From Nitrobacter hamburgensis X14 (GTDB taxonomy: Bacteria > Pseudomonadota > Alphaproteobacteria > Rhizobiales > Xanthobacteraceae), in contig NC_007964.1 of NCBI RefSeq assembly GCF_000013885.1, positions 1,846,001 to 1,910,000 on the forward strand: a DNA stretch of 64,000 nt, in the 5' to 3' direction. Position 1 is the stretch's first letter; each line of letters opens with the position of its first letter. The translations under genes were made by a program, and so were the position numbers. The notes beneath the pieces were generated by a model, which was not told the origin of the DNA, did no database searches, and saw only the letters and a list, made by a program, of their open reading frames with translations. This document shows positions 26,111-35,338 of the stretch, one piece after another.

Positions 26111-27340
26111 ATGAGAACCAGATTAGCGGCTCTACTCGTTGGCACGGCGCTGACCTTGGGCATGACCGTCGGCGCGACGGCCCAGGACAAACAGGACAAG
26201 AACGTCAAGATCGGCGTGCTGACCGATCTTTCCGGCCTTTATGCAGACCTCGCCGGGGAGGGGTCGGTCGTCGCGGCGCAGATGGCGGTCGATGATTCCG
26301 GGCTGAAGGCCAAGGGCTGGACAATCGACGTGATCTCGGCGGATCACCAGAACAAGCCCGACATCGGTACCGGCATCGCGCGCCGATGGATCGATACCGA
26401 CAAGGTCGACATTATCGCCGATGTCCCGAACTCCGGCGTTGCGCTCGCCGTCAACAACATCGTCAAAGAGAAGAACCGCATCCTGCTCGATTCCGGCGCC
26501 GGCTCTTCGGAGTTGACCGACACGCAGTGCACGCCGAATACGGTCCATTTCACCTACGACACCTACATGCTGGCTCACAGCACCGGCAGCGCCATGGTGA
26601 AGGCCGGCGGCGATAGCTGGTTCTTCATCACGGCGGACTACGCCTTCGGTCATGCCCTCGAGAACGATACGGCTGCGGTCGTCAAGGCCGCCGGCGGCAA
26701 GGTGCTGGGAAGCGTCAGGGTGCCGCTAAACACGGCCGACTTCTCGTCATACCTGCTGCAGGCCCAGGCATCGAAGGCCAAGGTGATCGGGCTCGCCAAT
26801 GCCGGCGGGGATACGACGAACTCGATCAAGCAGGCGGCGGAATTCGGCATCGTCAAGGGCGGCCAGAAACTAGCCGGCCTGCTGATGTTTCTGTCGGATG
26901 TTCACTCGCTCGGCCTGAACGTGGCGCAGGGCCTCAACCTGAGCGAGACGTTCTACTGGAACATGAACGACCAGACCCGGGCCTTCTCGAAGCGCTTCAG
27001 CGAACGTCTGAAAACCCATGCGATGCCGACGATGGTTCATGCCGGCGTCTATGCGGGCCTGCTGCACTACCTCAAGGCGCTGGAGGCCCTCGGCGGCAAT
27101 CCGCATGACGGCGCCAAGGTGGTGGCCAAGATGAAGGAGATACCAACCGACGATCCGCTGTTCGGCAAGGGTACGATCCGGATCGACGGTCGCGCGATTC
27201 ATCCGGCCTACCTGTTCGAAGTCAAGACGCCTGCGGAATCGAAGGGCGAGTGGGATCTCTACAAGCTGGTCGGCACCACGCCCGGAGATGATGCGTTCCG
27301 GCCGTTGTCGGAAAGCAAGTGCCCGCTGGTCAAGCATTGA
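26111..27340 (+). CDS. livK: ABC transporter periplasmic substrate-binding protein (LivK/Leu-Ile-Val type)
   Basis: 409 residues. Signal peptide 1-25 (LAALLVGTALTLGMTVGATA). The mature protein starts with the family pattern NVKIGVLTDLSGLYADLAG and has DIIADVPNSGVALAVNNI and FFITADYAFGHALENDT. The ligand cannot be read from the sequence; family members bind branched-chain amino acids, amides, urea or aromatic acids. Located between the ATPase and permease genes. Confidence 0.88.
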   Translation: MRTRLAALLVGTALTLGMTVGATAQDKQDKNVKIGVLTDLSGLYADLAGEGSVVAAQMAVDDSGLKAKGWTIDVISADHQNKPDIGTGIARRWIDTDKVDIIADVPNSGVALAVNNIVKEKNRILLDSGAGSSELTDTQCTPNTVHFTYDTYMLAHSTGSAMVKAGGDSWFFITADYAFGHALENDTAAVVKAAGGKVLGSVRVPLNTADFSSYLLQAQASKAKVIGLANAGGDTTNSIKQAAEFGIVKGGQKLAGLLMFLSDVHSLGLNVAQGLNLSETFYWNMNDQTRAFSKRFSERLKTHAMPTMVHAGVYAGLLHYLKALEALGGNPHDGAKVVAKMKEIPTDDPLFGKGTIRIDGRAIHPAYLFEVKTPAESKGEWDLYKLVGTTPGDDAFRPLSESKCPLVKH

Positions 27341-27424
27341 CGCTGCGGTCCCCGGCGGTGCTGAGCCGCCGGGGAACCATTACATACTCGTTTCTGTTAT
27401 AGACCGGTTGAAGCCGAGAGCATC

Positions 27425-28300
27425 ATGTCGATCAATCTGCAGGCCCTCTCCGCGCAGCTTCTGGTCGGGCTGATCAACGGCTCGTTCTATGCGCTGCTCA
27501 GTCTCGGCCTCGCCGTGATCTTCGGCATGCTCAACATCATCAATTTCGCGCATGGCGCGGTCTATATGATGGGCGCGTTCTGCGCCTATTTCCTGCTCAA
27601 CGTCTTTGGGATCGGCTACTGGCCGGCGCTGATCGTTGCACCGGTTCTCGTGGGCATCTTCGGCATGGTCATGGAGCGGACCATGCTGAAATGGCTGACC
27701 GGGCTGGATCATCTGTATGGACTGCTGTTGACCTTCGGTCTCGCGCTGATCATTCAGGGCGTGTTCCAGAACTATTTCGGTTCATCCGGTCTGCCCTATG
27801 CCATTCCCGACGAATTGCAGGGCGGCATCAATCTCGGCTTCATGTTTCTGCCGGTCTACCGCGGTTGGGTGATCGTATGCTCGCTGGTGGTCTGCATCGC
27901 CACCTGGTACCTGATCGAGCGGACCCGGCTCGGCGCCTATTTGCGCGCGGCGACTGAAAATCCCACACTGGTGCGCGCGTTCGGCATCAACGTGCCGCGT
28001 ATGATCACGCTGACCTACGGGTTAGGCGTCGGCCTCGCGGCGCTGGCCGGCGTGCTGTCGGCGCCGATCAATCAGGTGCGGCCGCTGATGGGCGCGGACC
28101 TGATCATCGTGGTGTTCGCGGTGGTGGTGATCGGCGGCATGGGATCGATCATGGGATCGATCATCACGGGATTTGCGCTCGGCATCATCGAGGGACTGAC
28201 GAAGTATTTTTATCCCGAGGCCTCCAATTCCGTGGTTTTCGTGCTCATGGTGCTGGTGCTGCTGGTGAAGCCAACGGGGTTGACGGGACGGGCGACCTGA
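27425..28300 (+). CDS. livH: Branched-chain amino acid-type ABC permease (LivH)
   Basis: 291 residues with about eight membrane segments. It starts LLVGLINGSFYALLSLGLAV and continues FGMLNIINFAHGAVYMMGAF, a LivH hallmark, then RAATENPTLVRAFGIN, the cytoplasmic coupling loop. The stop is one base from the livM start. Confidence 0.92.
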   Translation: MSINLQALSAQLLVGLINGSFYALLSLGLAVIFGMLNIINFAHGAVYMMGAFCAYFLLNVFGIGYWPALIVAPVLVGIFGMVMERTMLKWLTGLDHLYGLLLTFGLALIIQGVFQNYFGSSGLPYAIPDELQGGINLGFMFLPVYRGWVIVCSLVVCIATWYLIERTRLGAYLRAATENPTLVRAFGINVPRMITLTYGLGVGLAALAGVLSAPINQVRPLMGADLIIVVFAVVVIGGMGSIMGSIITGFALGIIEGLTKYFYPEASNSVVFVLMVLVLLVKPTGLTGRAT

Positions 28301-28301
28301 C

Positions 28302-29273
28302 ATGCCAGCATTGACCGACGGTACCGCTCGGACCGCAAATGGCCGCGCCATCGGCGACGAGATGATCGCCTTTATCCTCATGACGGCCTTGCTGGCCATC
28401 GTTCCGATGACCGGGATCTATCCGTTCTTCGTGATGCAGGGGCTCTGCTTCGCGCTGCTCGCCTGCGCGTTCAATCTGTTGCTCGGCTACGGCGGGCTGT
28501 TGTCGTTCGGCCATGCGATGTTTCTCGGGACGTCCGGCTACGTCAGCGCGCACGCTCTGAAGGTATGGGGTTTGCCGCCCGAACTCGGGATCGTCGCAGG
28601 CGTTGTCGCTGCGGCCGTGCTGAGTGTCGTCACCGGCGTTGTCGCCATTCGCCGGCAAGGCATCTATTTCGCGATGATTACGCTGGCGTTGGCGCAGCTC
28701 CTTTATTTCATCTATCTGCAAACGCCGTTCACCCATGGCGAAGACGGCATCCAGGGCGTTCCTCAGGGCAAGATGTTCGGCGTCCTCGACCTGTCGCATC
28801 CCGACACGCTTTACTACGTCGTTCTGGGCGGCTTTCTGTTCGGCTTCCTGGTGATCTACCGTGCCATCAACTCGCCGTTCGGCGAGGTGCTGAAATCGAT
28901 CCGAGAAAACGAGCAGCGCGCGATCTCGTTGGGCTACAAGACCGACCAGTACAAGCTTCTGGCCTACATCCTGTCGGGCACGCTGGCCGGATTTGCCGGA
29001 TCGCTCAAGGTGCTCGTGGCGCAGAACGCCTCGCTGACCGACGTGCACTGGACGATGTCGGGTGAAATCGTGCTGATGACGCTGGTGGGCGGTCTCGGCA
29101 CGGTATTCGGGCCTGTCGTCGGCGCCTTCGCGATCATTGCCATGCAGCAGTACCTGGCCGGTTTCGGGCAATGGGTCACGGTGATCCAGGGCGCGATCTT
29201 CGTCGTCTGCGTGCTGACTTTCCGCCGCGGCGTGGTCGGCGAAATTGCTCATTATTTCAAGCGATCGCTGTAA
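28302..29273 (+). CDS. livM: Branched-chain amino acid-type ABC permease (LivM)
   Basis: 323 residues, multi-pass. FNLLLGYGGLLSFGHAMFLG and the coupling segment LKSIRENEQRAISLGY mark it as LivM, the second permease subunit. It completes the importer G-F-K-H-M. About 25 polar residues precede the first membrane segment. Confidence 0.92.
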   Translation: MPALTDGTARTANGRAIGDEMIAFILMTALLAIVPMTGIYPFFVMQGLCFALLACAFNLLLGYGGLLSFGHAMFLGTSGYVSAHALKVWGLPPELGIVAGVVAAAVLSVVTGVVAIRRQGIYFAMITLALAQLLYFIYLQTPFTHGEDGIQGVPQGKMFGVLDLSHPDTLYYVVLGGFLFGFLVIYRAINSPFGEVLKSIRENEQRAISLGYKTDQYKLLAYILSGTLAGFAGSLKVLVAQNASLTDVHWTMSGEIVLMTLVGGLGTVFGPVVGAFAIIAMQQYLAGFGQWVTVIQGAIFVVCVLTFRRGVVGEIAHYFKRSL

Positions 29274-29428
29274 ATCCATCGTTCGGACGGAGCCGTTTGG
29301 GGCCCACAAACCGGTGGATGATCCCGCCGGTTGCGATGCCGATAGTCCACCTTTCCCGGAAATGGTTTATGACACCCGTGCGATCCGGACTGGCGGCCCG
29401 GTTCATTTTCTGCAATGTGGATGCTGCG

Positions 29429-30073
29429 ATGCTGCGTTGGTTCCGGTCCTTTCTGCCGAAAGAGGAACGCTTTTTCGACCTGTTCGCCCGCCATTCGCAG
29501 ACGATCGTGCAGGGGGCGCAGGCGCTTCAGGAGGTGCTGAAAGGCGGTGAACAAACACCGGTGTTCTGCCAGCGGGTCAGCCAGCTCGAGAACGATGCGG
29601 ACGGCATCACGCGCGAAGTGCTGACCGCGGTCCGCCGCACCTTCATCACTCCGTTCGACCGCGTCGACATCAAGAACCTCATCACCTCGATGGACGACGC
29701 CATCGACCAGATGCAGCAGACCGCGAAGGCCGTGGTGCTGTTCGAGGTGCGCACCTTCGAGCCGCCAATGCGCGAGATGGGCACGCTGATCGTGGAATGC
29801 GCCAATCTGGTCGGCCGCGCGCTGCCGCTGCTTCAGTCGATCAGCAACAACGTCGCGATGCTGACGGCGATCACCGAGGAGCTCGGCAAGCTGGAAGGCC
29901 GTGTCGACGATCTGCACGATATCGGCCTGAAGGAGCTTTTCCTGAAACACCGTAGCGCCAACGCGATGGACTTCATTGTCGGCGTCGAGATCTACGATCA
30001 CCTGGAGAAGGTCGCCGACCGCTTCGACGACGTTGCCAACGAGATCAGCAGCATCGTCATCGAGCAGGTATAG
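29429..30073 (+). CDS. DUF47/PhoU-like protein next to Pit
   Basis: 214 residues, helical, of the TIGR00153 family: MLRWFRSFLPKEERFFDLFA, then ITREVLTAVRRTFITPFDRV and DIYDHLEK-type sequence VEIYDHLEKVADRFDDVAN near the end. Genes of this type almost always precede a Pit phosphate transporter and are thought to regulate it, as here (14-base gap). ATG 29429 gives the standard length; the frame runs on upstream without family similarity. Confidence 0.9.
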   Translation: MLRWFRSFLPKEERFFDLFARHSQTIVQGAQALQEVLKGGEQTPVFCQRVSQLENDADGITREVLTAVRRTFITPFDRVDIKNLITSMDDAIDQMQQTAKAVVLFEVRTFEPPMREMGTLIVECANLVGRALPLLQSISNNVAMLTAITEELGKLEGRVDDLHDIGLKELFLKHRSANAMDFIVGVEIYDHLEKVADRFDDVANEISSIVIEQV

Positions 30074-30087
30074 GGCAGGGCCGCGCT

Positions 30088-31092
30088 GTGGACGCCACGC
30101 TTGCTCTTCCGGTTCTGGTCGGCCTGATCGCCGTCGCCTTGCTGTTCGATTTCCTGAACGGGCTGCATGACGCGGCGAATTCGATCGCGACCATCGTCTC
30201 GACCCGGGTGCTGCGACCGCAATACGCGGTGTTATGGGCGGCGTTCTTCAACTTCATCGCATTCCTGGTGTTCGGCCTGCACGTCGCCAATACCATCGGC
30301 ACCGGAATCATTGACCCCAACGTGATCGACCCGCAGGTGGTCTTCGCTGCGCTGGTCGGCGCCATGGTCTGGAATCTGATCACCTGGGCGCTCGGGATTC
30401 CGTCGAGCAGCTCGCACGCGTTGATCGGCGGGCTGGTCGGTGGCGGCATCGCCAAGGCCGGCTTTTCGGCGGCGGTCTGGAGCGGCCTGTCGAAGACGTT
30501 GCTCGCGATCGTATTGTCGCCGCTGGTCGGGTTCCTGCTTGCTCTGGTGCTGGTCGCCATCGTCTCGTGGCTATCGGTGCGCTCGACGCCGTTCGCGGTC
30601 GATCGCGCATTCCGCATCCTGCAGTTCTTTTCCGCGTCGCTTTACTCGCTGGGCCACGGCGGCAACGACGCGCAGAAGACCATGGGCCTCATCGCGGTGC
30701 TGTTGTTTTCGCAAGGTTATCTCGGCGATCAGTTCGAGGTTCCGTTCTGGGTGGTGCTGGCATGTCAGGCCGCGATGGCGTTGGGGACGCTGATGGGCGG
30801 CTGGCGGATCGTGCGGACGATGGGCCTTCGCATCACCAAGCTGACGCCGATGCAGGGCTTTTGCGCGGAGACCGGCGGCGCGGCGACACTGTTCACGGCG
30901 ACGTTTCTCGGCGTCCCGGTATCGACCACCCACACCATCACCGGCGCCATCGTCGGCGTCGGCGCGGCGCGGCGGTTGTCGGCGGTGCGCTGGAACGTTG
31001 CGAGTTCGATCGTCTATGCGTGGGTCATCACCATTCCCGCATCGGCGACTGTCGCTGCGCTGGCTTATTGGGCGGTGGCGTTCATCAAGTAA
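30088..31092 (+). CDS. pit: Inorganic phosphate transporter (Pit/PHO4 family)
   Basis: 334 residues, about ten membrane segments. Both PHO4 signature repeats are present: FLNGLHDAANSIATIVSTR near the start and SLYSLGHGGNDAQKTMGLI in the second half. A metal-phosphate/proton symporter of the inner membrane. GTG start at 30088. Its 3' end overlaps the convergent sugE/gdx gene by 8 bases. Confidence 0.92.
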   Translation: MDATLALPVLVGLIAVALLFDFLNGLHDAANSIATIVSTRVLRPQYAVLWAAFFNFIAFLVFGLHVANTIGTGIIDPNVIDPQVVFAALVGAMVWNLITWALGIPSSSSHALIGGLVGGGIAKAGFSAAVWSGLSKTLLAIVLSPLVGFLLALVLVAIVSWLSVRSTPFAVDRAFRILQFFSASLYSLGHGGNDAQKTMGLIAVLLFSQGYLGDQFEVPFWVVLACQAAMALGTLMGGWRIVRTMGLRITKLTPMQGFCAETGGAATLFTATFLGVPVSTTHTITGAIVGVGAARRLSAVRWNVASSIVYAWVITIPASATVAALAYWAVAFIK

Positions 31093-31399
31093 CGAGCTTC
31101 AGCCCGACGATACCGGCGACGATGAGGCCGATGCAGCCGAGCCGTGCCATTGTCGCCGGATCGCCGAACAGCACGATGCCGAGGATCGCGGTTCCCACCG
31201 CGCCGATGCCGGTCCAGACCGCATAGGCGGTGCCCATCGGCAGCGTCTTGAGCGCCAGCCCGAGCATCCCCAGGCTGACCGCCATGGCCGCCAGCGTCAG
31301 CACCGACGGTACCAGTCGCGTAAACCCTTCTGTGTATTTAAGGCCGATCGCCCAGCCGACTTCCATCAATCCGGCGACGAACAGCAAGAACCAAGCCAT
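31085..31399 (-). CDS. sugE: SMR-family exporter, probable guanidinium exporter (SugE/Gdx)
   Basis: 104 residues and four membrane helices. The family glutamate is in LMEVGWAIGLKYTEGFTR; GTAYAVWTGIGAVGTAI and LVAGIVGLKL-type C-terminus also fit SugE/Gdx rather than EmrE/QacE. Gdx proteins export guanidinium, and the leader of this gene carries the two hairpins of a guanidine-II riboswitch, which supports that substrate. Start ATG 31397-31399, Shine-Dalgarno AAGGAAGG at 31406-31413. Confidence 0.9.
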   Translation of the reverse strand: MAWFLLFVAGLMEVGWAIGLKYTEGFTRLVPSVLTLAAMAVSLGMLGLALKTLPMGTAYAVWTGIGAVGTAILGIVLFGDPATMARLGCIGLIVAGIVGLKLVT

Positions 31400-31422
31400 G
31401 ACGAACCTTCCTTGAAAAACGG

Positions 31423-31527
31423 GCAGGGTCGTCCCCGCGAATGTTAGAGCATGATCCCGAAAAGTGGGACCCGGTTTTCGGTCAAGATCATGCTCAATCA
31501 AATAGCCTGATGGAAGGTCGTCCCCCC
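31423..31527 (-). promoter_or_regulatory. Guanidine-II (mini-ykkC) riboswitch split by a repeat
   Basis: On the minus strand P1 (31527-31512) is GGGGGG-ACGA-CCTTCC and P2 (31438-31423) is GCGGGG-ACGA-CCCTGC. Both are six-base-pair stems (some G-U) with the diagnostic ACGR loop. They are 73 bases apart because repeat copy F (31447-31495) lies between; without it the linker would be 24. The P1 strand ACCTTCC is complementary to the Shine-Dalgarno GGAAGGT (31411-31405), suggesting translational control in which ligand-stabilised P1 frees the ribosome-binding site. Confidence 0.75.
31447..31495. repeat. Dispersed palindromic repeat, copy F, inside the riboswitch
   Basis: GAGCATGATC/GATCATGCTC perfect arms around CCGAAAAGTGGGACCCGGTT. 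It lies in the linker between the two aptamer hairpins of the sugE leader. Confidence 0.85.
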
Positions 31528-31622
31528 GGTTGTTATATGAGGCCGCAAACGCTGGTTCGCAACCGCGCTTTACCCTGCAAATCCCCTTGATTCGACCGGT
31601 TTTCCCTGCCACACGCTCGCTA

Positions 31623-33242
31623 ATGTCCGACCTCGCATTGCAGACTGTATCGCCCTCGCGCTCGCCATTGGCGGCGGAAGTCGCGCGCCGGCGCACCTTC
31701 GCGATCATCTCGCATCCCGACGCCGGCAAGACCACGCTGACGGAAAAGCTGCTGCTGTTCGGCGGCGCCATCAATCTCGCCGGGCAGGTCAAGGCCAAGG
31801 GCGAGCGGCGCAACACCCGGTCAGACTGGATGAAGATCGAGCGCGAGCGCGGCATCTCGGTGGTCACCTCGGTGATGACCTTCGAGTTCGAGAATCGGGT
31901 CTTCAATCTGCTGGACACACCGGGCCACGAGGACTTTTCCGAGGACACCTACCGGACGCTGACCGCCGTGGATTCCGCGGTCATGGTGATCGACGCGGCC
32001 AAGGGCATCGAGGCGCGCACCCGAAAGCTGTTCGAGGTCTGCCGTCTCCGCGACATTCCCATCATCACCTTCATCAACAAGATGGACCGGGAGAGCCGCG
32101 ACACCTTTGATCTGCTCGACGAGATCGAGAAGACGCTGGCGCTCGATACCACCCCGATGACCTGGCCGGTCGGGCGCGGCCGCGATTTTCTCGGCACTTA
32201 CGACATCGCGACCGGCGGCATCCGCCTGCTCGAGGGCGGCAGCGCCAAGACCGGCGCGGCCGAACAGATCGACATCGCCGATCTCGCCGCGCGCAATGCC
32301 AATCTGAATGTCGACGAGATCAGGGAGGAACTGGCGCTGGCGACCGAAGCCTGCAAGCCGTTCGAGCTTGACGCGTTTCGCGAGGGGCATCTGACGCCGG
32401 TGTATTTCGGCTCGGCGCTGCGCAATTTCGGTGTCGGCGATTTGCTGGATGGGCTCGGAAAATTCGCGCCGCCGCCGCGCGCGCAGGAGTCGAACCTGCG
32501 CAAGGTCGAGGCCGATGAGCCGCGCATGACCGCGTTCGTGTTCAAGATCCAGGCCAACATGGATCCGAATCATCGCGATCGCATCGCTTTCGCCCGCCTC
32601 TGTTCCGGCAAGCTGACGCGCGGCATGAAGGCGAAGCTGGTGCGCACCGGCAAGCCGATGCCGCTGTCGTCGCCGCAATTTTTCTTTGCTCAGGATCGCG
32701 CGATTGCGGACGAGGCGTTCGCCGGCGACGTGGTCGGTATTCCCAATCACGGCACATTGCGGATCGGCGATACCCTGACCGAAGGCGAGGATGTCACCTT
32801 CGTCGGCGTGCCGTCGTTTGCGCCGGAGATCGTGCGCCGCGTGCGGCTGACGGATGCGATGAAGGCGAAGAAGCTGAAGGAGGCCCTGCAGCAGATGTCG
32901 GAGGAGGGCGTCGTGCAGGTTTTCCGTCCGCGCGACGGTGCGCCCGCGCTGGTCGGCGTCGTCGGTATGCTGCAACTCGATGTGCTGAAAGCACGTCTCG
33001 CTGCCGAGTATTCGCTGCCGGTGGATTTCGAGACCAGCGAATTCCAGCTCGCGCGCTGGATTTCTTCCGACGATCACAAGAGGCTCGATACCTTCATCGC
33101 CGCCAACGGCTCCGGTGTCGCCGACGACGTCGATGGCGACCCGGTGTTCCTGGCCAAGAACGAATTCTATCTCGGTTACACGAAGGAACGGGCCGAAGGC
33201 ATCACGTTCTCCAGCGTCAAGGACGTGAAGAAAACATCATAA
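31623..33242 (+). CDS. prfC: Peptide chain release factor 3
   Basis: 539 residues, standard RF3 length from ATG 31623. GTPase motifs: G1 SHPDAGKTTLTEKLL, G3 LLDTPGHEDFSEDT and G4 FINKMDRE. RF3 removes RF1/RF2 from the ribosome after termination. The later domains include FRPRDGAPALVGVVGMLQLD, typical of RF3. The long in-frame upstream extension does not resemble the family. A strong terminator follows 10 bases after the stop. Confidence 0.96.
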   Translation: MSDLALQTVSPSRSPLAAEVARRRTFAIISHPDAGKTTLTEKLLLFGGAINLAGQVKAKGERRNTRSDWMKIERERGISVVTSVMTFEFENRVFNLLDTPGHEDFSEDTYRTLTAVDSAVMVIDAAKGIEARTRKLFEVCRLRDIPIITFINKMDRESRDTFDLLDEIEKTLALDTTPMTWPVGRGRDFLGTYDIATGGIRLLEGGSAKTGAAEQIDIADLAARNANLNVDEIREELALATEACKPFELDAFREGHLTPVYFGSALRNFGVGDLLDGLGKFAPPPRAQESNLRKVEADEPRMTAFVFKIQANMDPNHRDRIAFARLCSGKLTRGMKAKLVRTGKPMPLSSPQFFFAQDRAIADEAFAGDVVGIPNHGTLRIGDTLTEGEDVTFVGVPSFAPEIVRRVRLTDAMKAKKLKEALQQMSEEGVVQVFRPRDGAPALVGVVGMLQLDVLKARLAAEYSLPVDFETSEFQLARWISSDDHKRLDTFIAANGSGVADDVDGDPVFLAKNEFYLGYTKERAEGITFSSVKDVKKTS

Positions 33243-33252
33243 GCCCGTAACG

Positions 33253-33281
33253 AAAACGGCCGGTGCGCAACCGGCCGTTTT
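33253..33281 (+). terminator. Intrinsic terminator after prfC
   Basis: Eleven-base-pair stem AAAACGGCCGG/CCGGCCGTTTT with a seven-base loop; the A/T ends make it work in both directions, so it can also serve the convergent gene at 33296. Confidence 0.85.
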
Positions 33282-33295
33282 CCGAGAGGCGCCGG

Positions 33296-33586
33296 CTAGC
33301 GCATCGAGCCGCCCGTGCGGGCGTTGCCGTTGATGTCCGCCGGCGGCGTTTTCGCGGACCCGGAGGGTTCGGTATTGACGCCGCGGCGCCCGGTTGCGGC
33401 GCCGACCGTGCCGTTCGTCGATCCCTTCGGATGGACCTTTTTGGTATGCGCGGATCCGGACGCTCCGGCGCTGCCACGGACGCTGTCGTTCTGCTGCTCA
33501 TGACCGTATGTCGGGGCTTGAGCCTGGGCACCGGCAATTCCGAAAGCGGCGATAGCGGCGGCGGCGGCGAGAAGTCTGACGTTCAT
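33296..33586 (-). CDS. Small secreted protein, Gly/Ser/Thr-rich
   Basis: 96 residues from the ATG at 33586, which gives a signal peptide NVRLLAAAAAIAAFGIAGAQAQ. The mature 70 residues are polar and probably disordered (GSAGASGSAHTKKVHPKGST and NGNARTGGSMR), with no cysteine. No family recognised. Converges on prfC, sharing the two-way terminator. Confidence 0.6.
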   Translation of the reverse strand: MNVRLLAAAAAIAAFGIAGAQAQAPTYGHEQQNDSVRGSAGASGSAHTKKVHPKGSTNGTVGAATGRRGVNTEPSGSAKTPPADINGNARTGGSMR

Positions 33587-33771
33587 ATGTATAAGCTCCA
33601 TTTGGTTGGTGGAGCGGCGACAACTGCGATCACGCGCTGGCGTTCCCCGTCGTTCAAGGTGATTGCTGGGTGTTGTTGCGACGAAAACGTGTTTGCCTCT
33701 GTTCTTGCGCCGTGTTGCCTGAAACTCCTCAAAAATGATACTCGGAGATCAGTGCTCATAAGGAGGATACG

Positions 33772-34356
33772 ATGGGACTATCGGTGATGATTGCTGGCCT
33801 TGTTCTGTTCCTCGGTGTGCACCTCGCCACGACACGGCGCGATTTTCGTAAGCGGTTGATCTCGTCCTATGGCGAAGGACCATACAAGATGGGGTTTTCG
33901 CTGATTTCCGCGGCTGGTGTCGCGCTGATCGTCTGGGGATTCCTGACCTATCGCGCCACCGGCTGGATCGACGTCTGGTATCCGCCGCGGGTGATGAAGC
34001 ACATCGCCGAAGCGCTGATACTGCCCGCGATCATCCTGGTGGTGGCGTCGTATATCCGTGGCCGCATCTATGCGAAGCTGAAGCATCCGATGTTGGCAGG
34101 CGTCAAGCTGTGGGCGGCGGCGCATCTGCTCGCCAACGGCGATCTTGGCTCGATCATTCTGTTCGGCTCGATCCTGGCGTGGGCGGTGATCGACCGCATC
34201 TCGCTCAAGCACCGGACCGACCCCAGCGGGTTGCAGATTCCGGTTGGCGGGGTTCGCAACGACGTGATCGCGATTGTCGTCGGCTTCGTCGTCTATCTTG
34301 CGCTCGGCCTTCTCTTCCATCCTTACGTCGTCGGCGTTCCCGCCTTTGGAGCATAG
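33772..34356 (+). CDS. NnrU-family membrane protein
   Basis: 194 residues with about five membrane helices. LGVHLATTRRDFRKRLI at the start, KMGFSLISAAGVALIVWGF and HPMLAGVKLWAAAHLLANGD fit the NnrU family, which was named from nitrite/nitric-oxide reduction clusters but is widespread and of uncertain function (an isomerase-like fold has been proposed). Good Shine-Dalgarno AAGGAGG upstream. panB starts two bases after the stop codon. Confidence 0.85.
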   Translation: MGLSVMIAGLVLFLGVHLATTRRDFRKRLISSYGEGPYKMGFSLISAAGVALIVWGFLTYRATGWIDVWYPPRVMKHIAEALILPAIILVVASYIRGRIYAKLKHPMLAGVKLWAAAHLLANGDLGSIILFGSILAWAVIDRISLKHRTDPSGLQIPVGGVRNDVIAIVVGFVVYLALGLLFHPYVVGVPAFGA

Positions 34357-34357
34357 C

Positions 34358-35185
34358 ATGTCGGTCCAGTCGGCGATCAGGCGCAGGACAGCACCCGACA
34401 TTCGCGCTCGCAAGAACGGCGATCCGATCGTGATGCTGACCTCGTATCACGCCCATACCGCGGCGCTGGTCGACCGCCATTGCGACGTCATTCTGGTCGG
34501 CGACAGCCTCGGCAACGTGATGCACGGTTTCGAGACCACGGTGCCGGTCACGCTGGACATGATGATCCTGCAGGGCCGCGCGGTGATGCGCGGGTCGCAA
34601 CAGGCGCTGGTCGTGGTGGATATGCCGTTCGGCTCCTACGAGGCCTCGAAGGAGCAGGCTTTTCATTCCGCCGCACGCATTCTCAAGGAGACGCTCTGTG
34701 GCGCGGTGAAACTCGAAGGCGGCGTGAAGATGGCGGAGACCATCGCGTTTCTCACCGCGCGCGGCGTTCCCGTGATGGGGCATGTCGGCCTGACGCCGCA
34801 ATCCATCAACACGCTGGGCTCGTTTCGCGCGCAGGGACGCGAGGAGGGAACGTGGCGGCCGATCGAGGACGATGCGCGTGCCGTGGCGGAGGCCGGCGCA
34901 TTCTCGATGGTGATCGAGGCGGTCGCAGAGCCCTTGGCGCGCAAGATTACGGAAAGCGTGGCGATCCCGACCATCGGCATCGGCGCCAGCCCCGCTTGTG
35001 ACGGCCAGGTGTTGGTGCTGGAGGACATGCTCGGGTTGTCGCCGCGCGCGCCGAAATTCGTCCGGCGCTATGGCGAACTCGGCCCCATGATCGAGGCCGC
35101 GATCGAAGGCTATGCGCGCGATGTGCGTAGCCGCGCCTTTCCCGGCCCGGAACACGTTTATGCGATGAAGCCGAAGGCCAGCTAG
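34358..35185 (+). CDS. panB: 3-methyl-2-oxobutanoate hydroxymethyltransferase
   Basis: First committed step of pantothenate (coenzyme A) synthesis, adding a hydroxymethyl group from methylene-tetrahydrofolate to ketoisovalerate. 275 residues. Motifs: MLTSYHAHTAALVD, ILVGDSLGNVMHGFETT (metal-binding Asp), VVVDMPFGSYE, VKLEGG and GHVGLTPQS. ATG 34358 directly follows the NnrU stop, so the two are likely one transcript. Confidence 0.95.
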   Translation: MSVQSAIRRRTAPDIRARKNGDPIVMLTSYHAHTAALVDRHCDVILVGDSLGNVMHGFETTVPVTLDMMILQGRAVMRGSQQALVVVDMPFGSYEASKEQAFHSAARILKETLCGAVKLEGGVKMAETIAFLTARGVPVMGHVGLTPQSINTLGSFRAQGREEGTWRPIEDDARAVAEAGAFSMVIEAVAEPLARKITESVAIPTIGIGASPACDGQVLVLEDMLGLSPRAPKFVRRYGELGPMIEAAIEGYARDVRSRAFPGPEHVYAMKPKAS

Positions 35186-35338
35186 ATCGCGTGCCTGCTG
35201 TTGTGCGGTTGGCACCTTGATCGGGCTCGTTTTGCCTTGTCGGCGCCATATCGCTAGGGTATCGCCGCCGCCATCGGAGGAGATGCGCGCGGTGTCGCGT
35301 CGCGGGCTTGCGGAAAATCGGGGACGGGGAAACATTAA

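Noticed and set aside
31085..31399. QacE/EmrE-type multidrug exporter
   Set aside because: The helix-1 and loop pattern and the guanidine-II-type leader fit the Gdx branch better.
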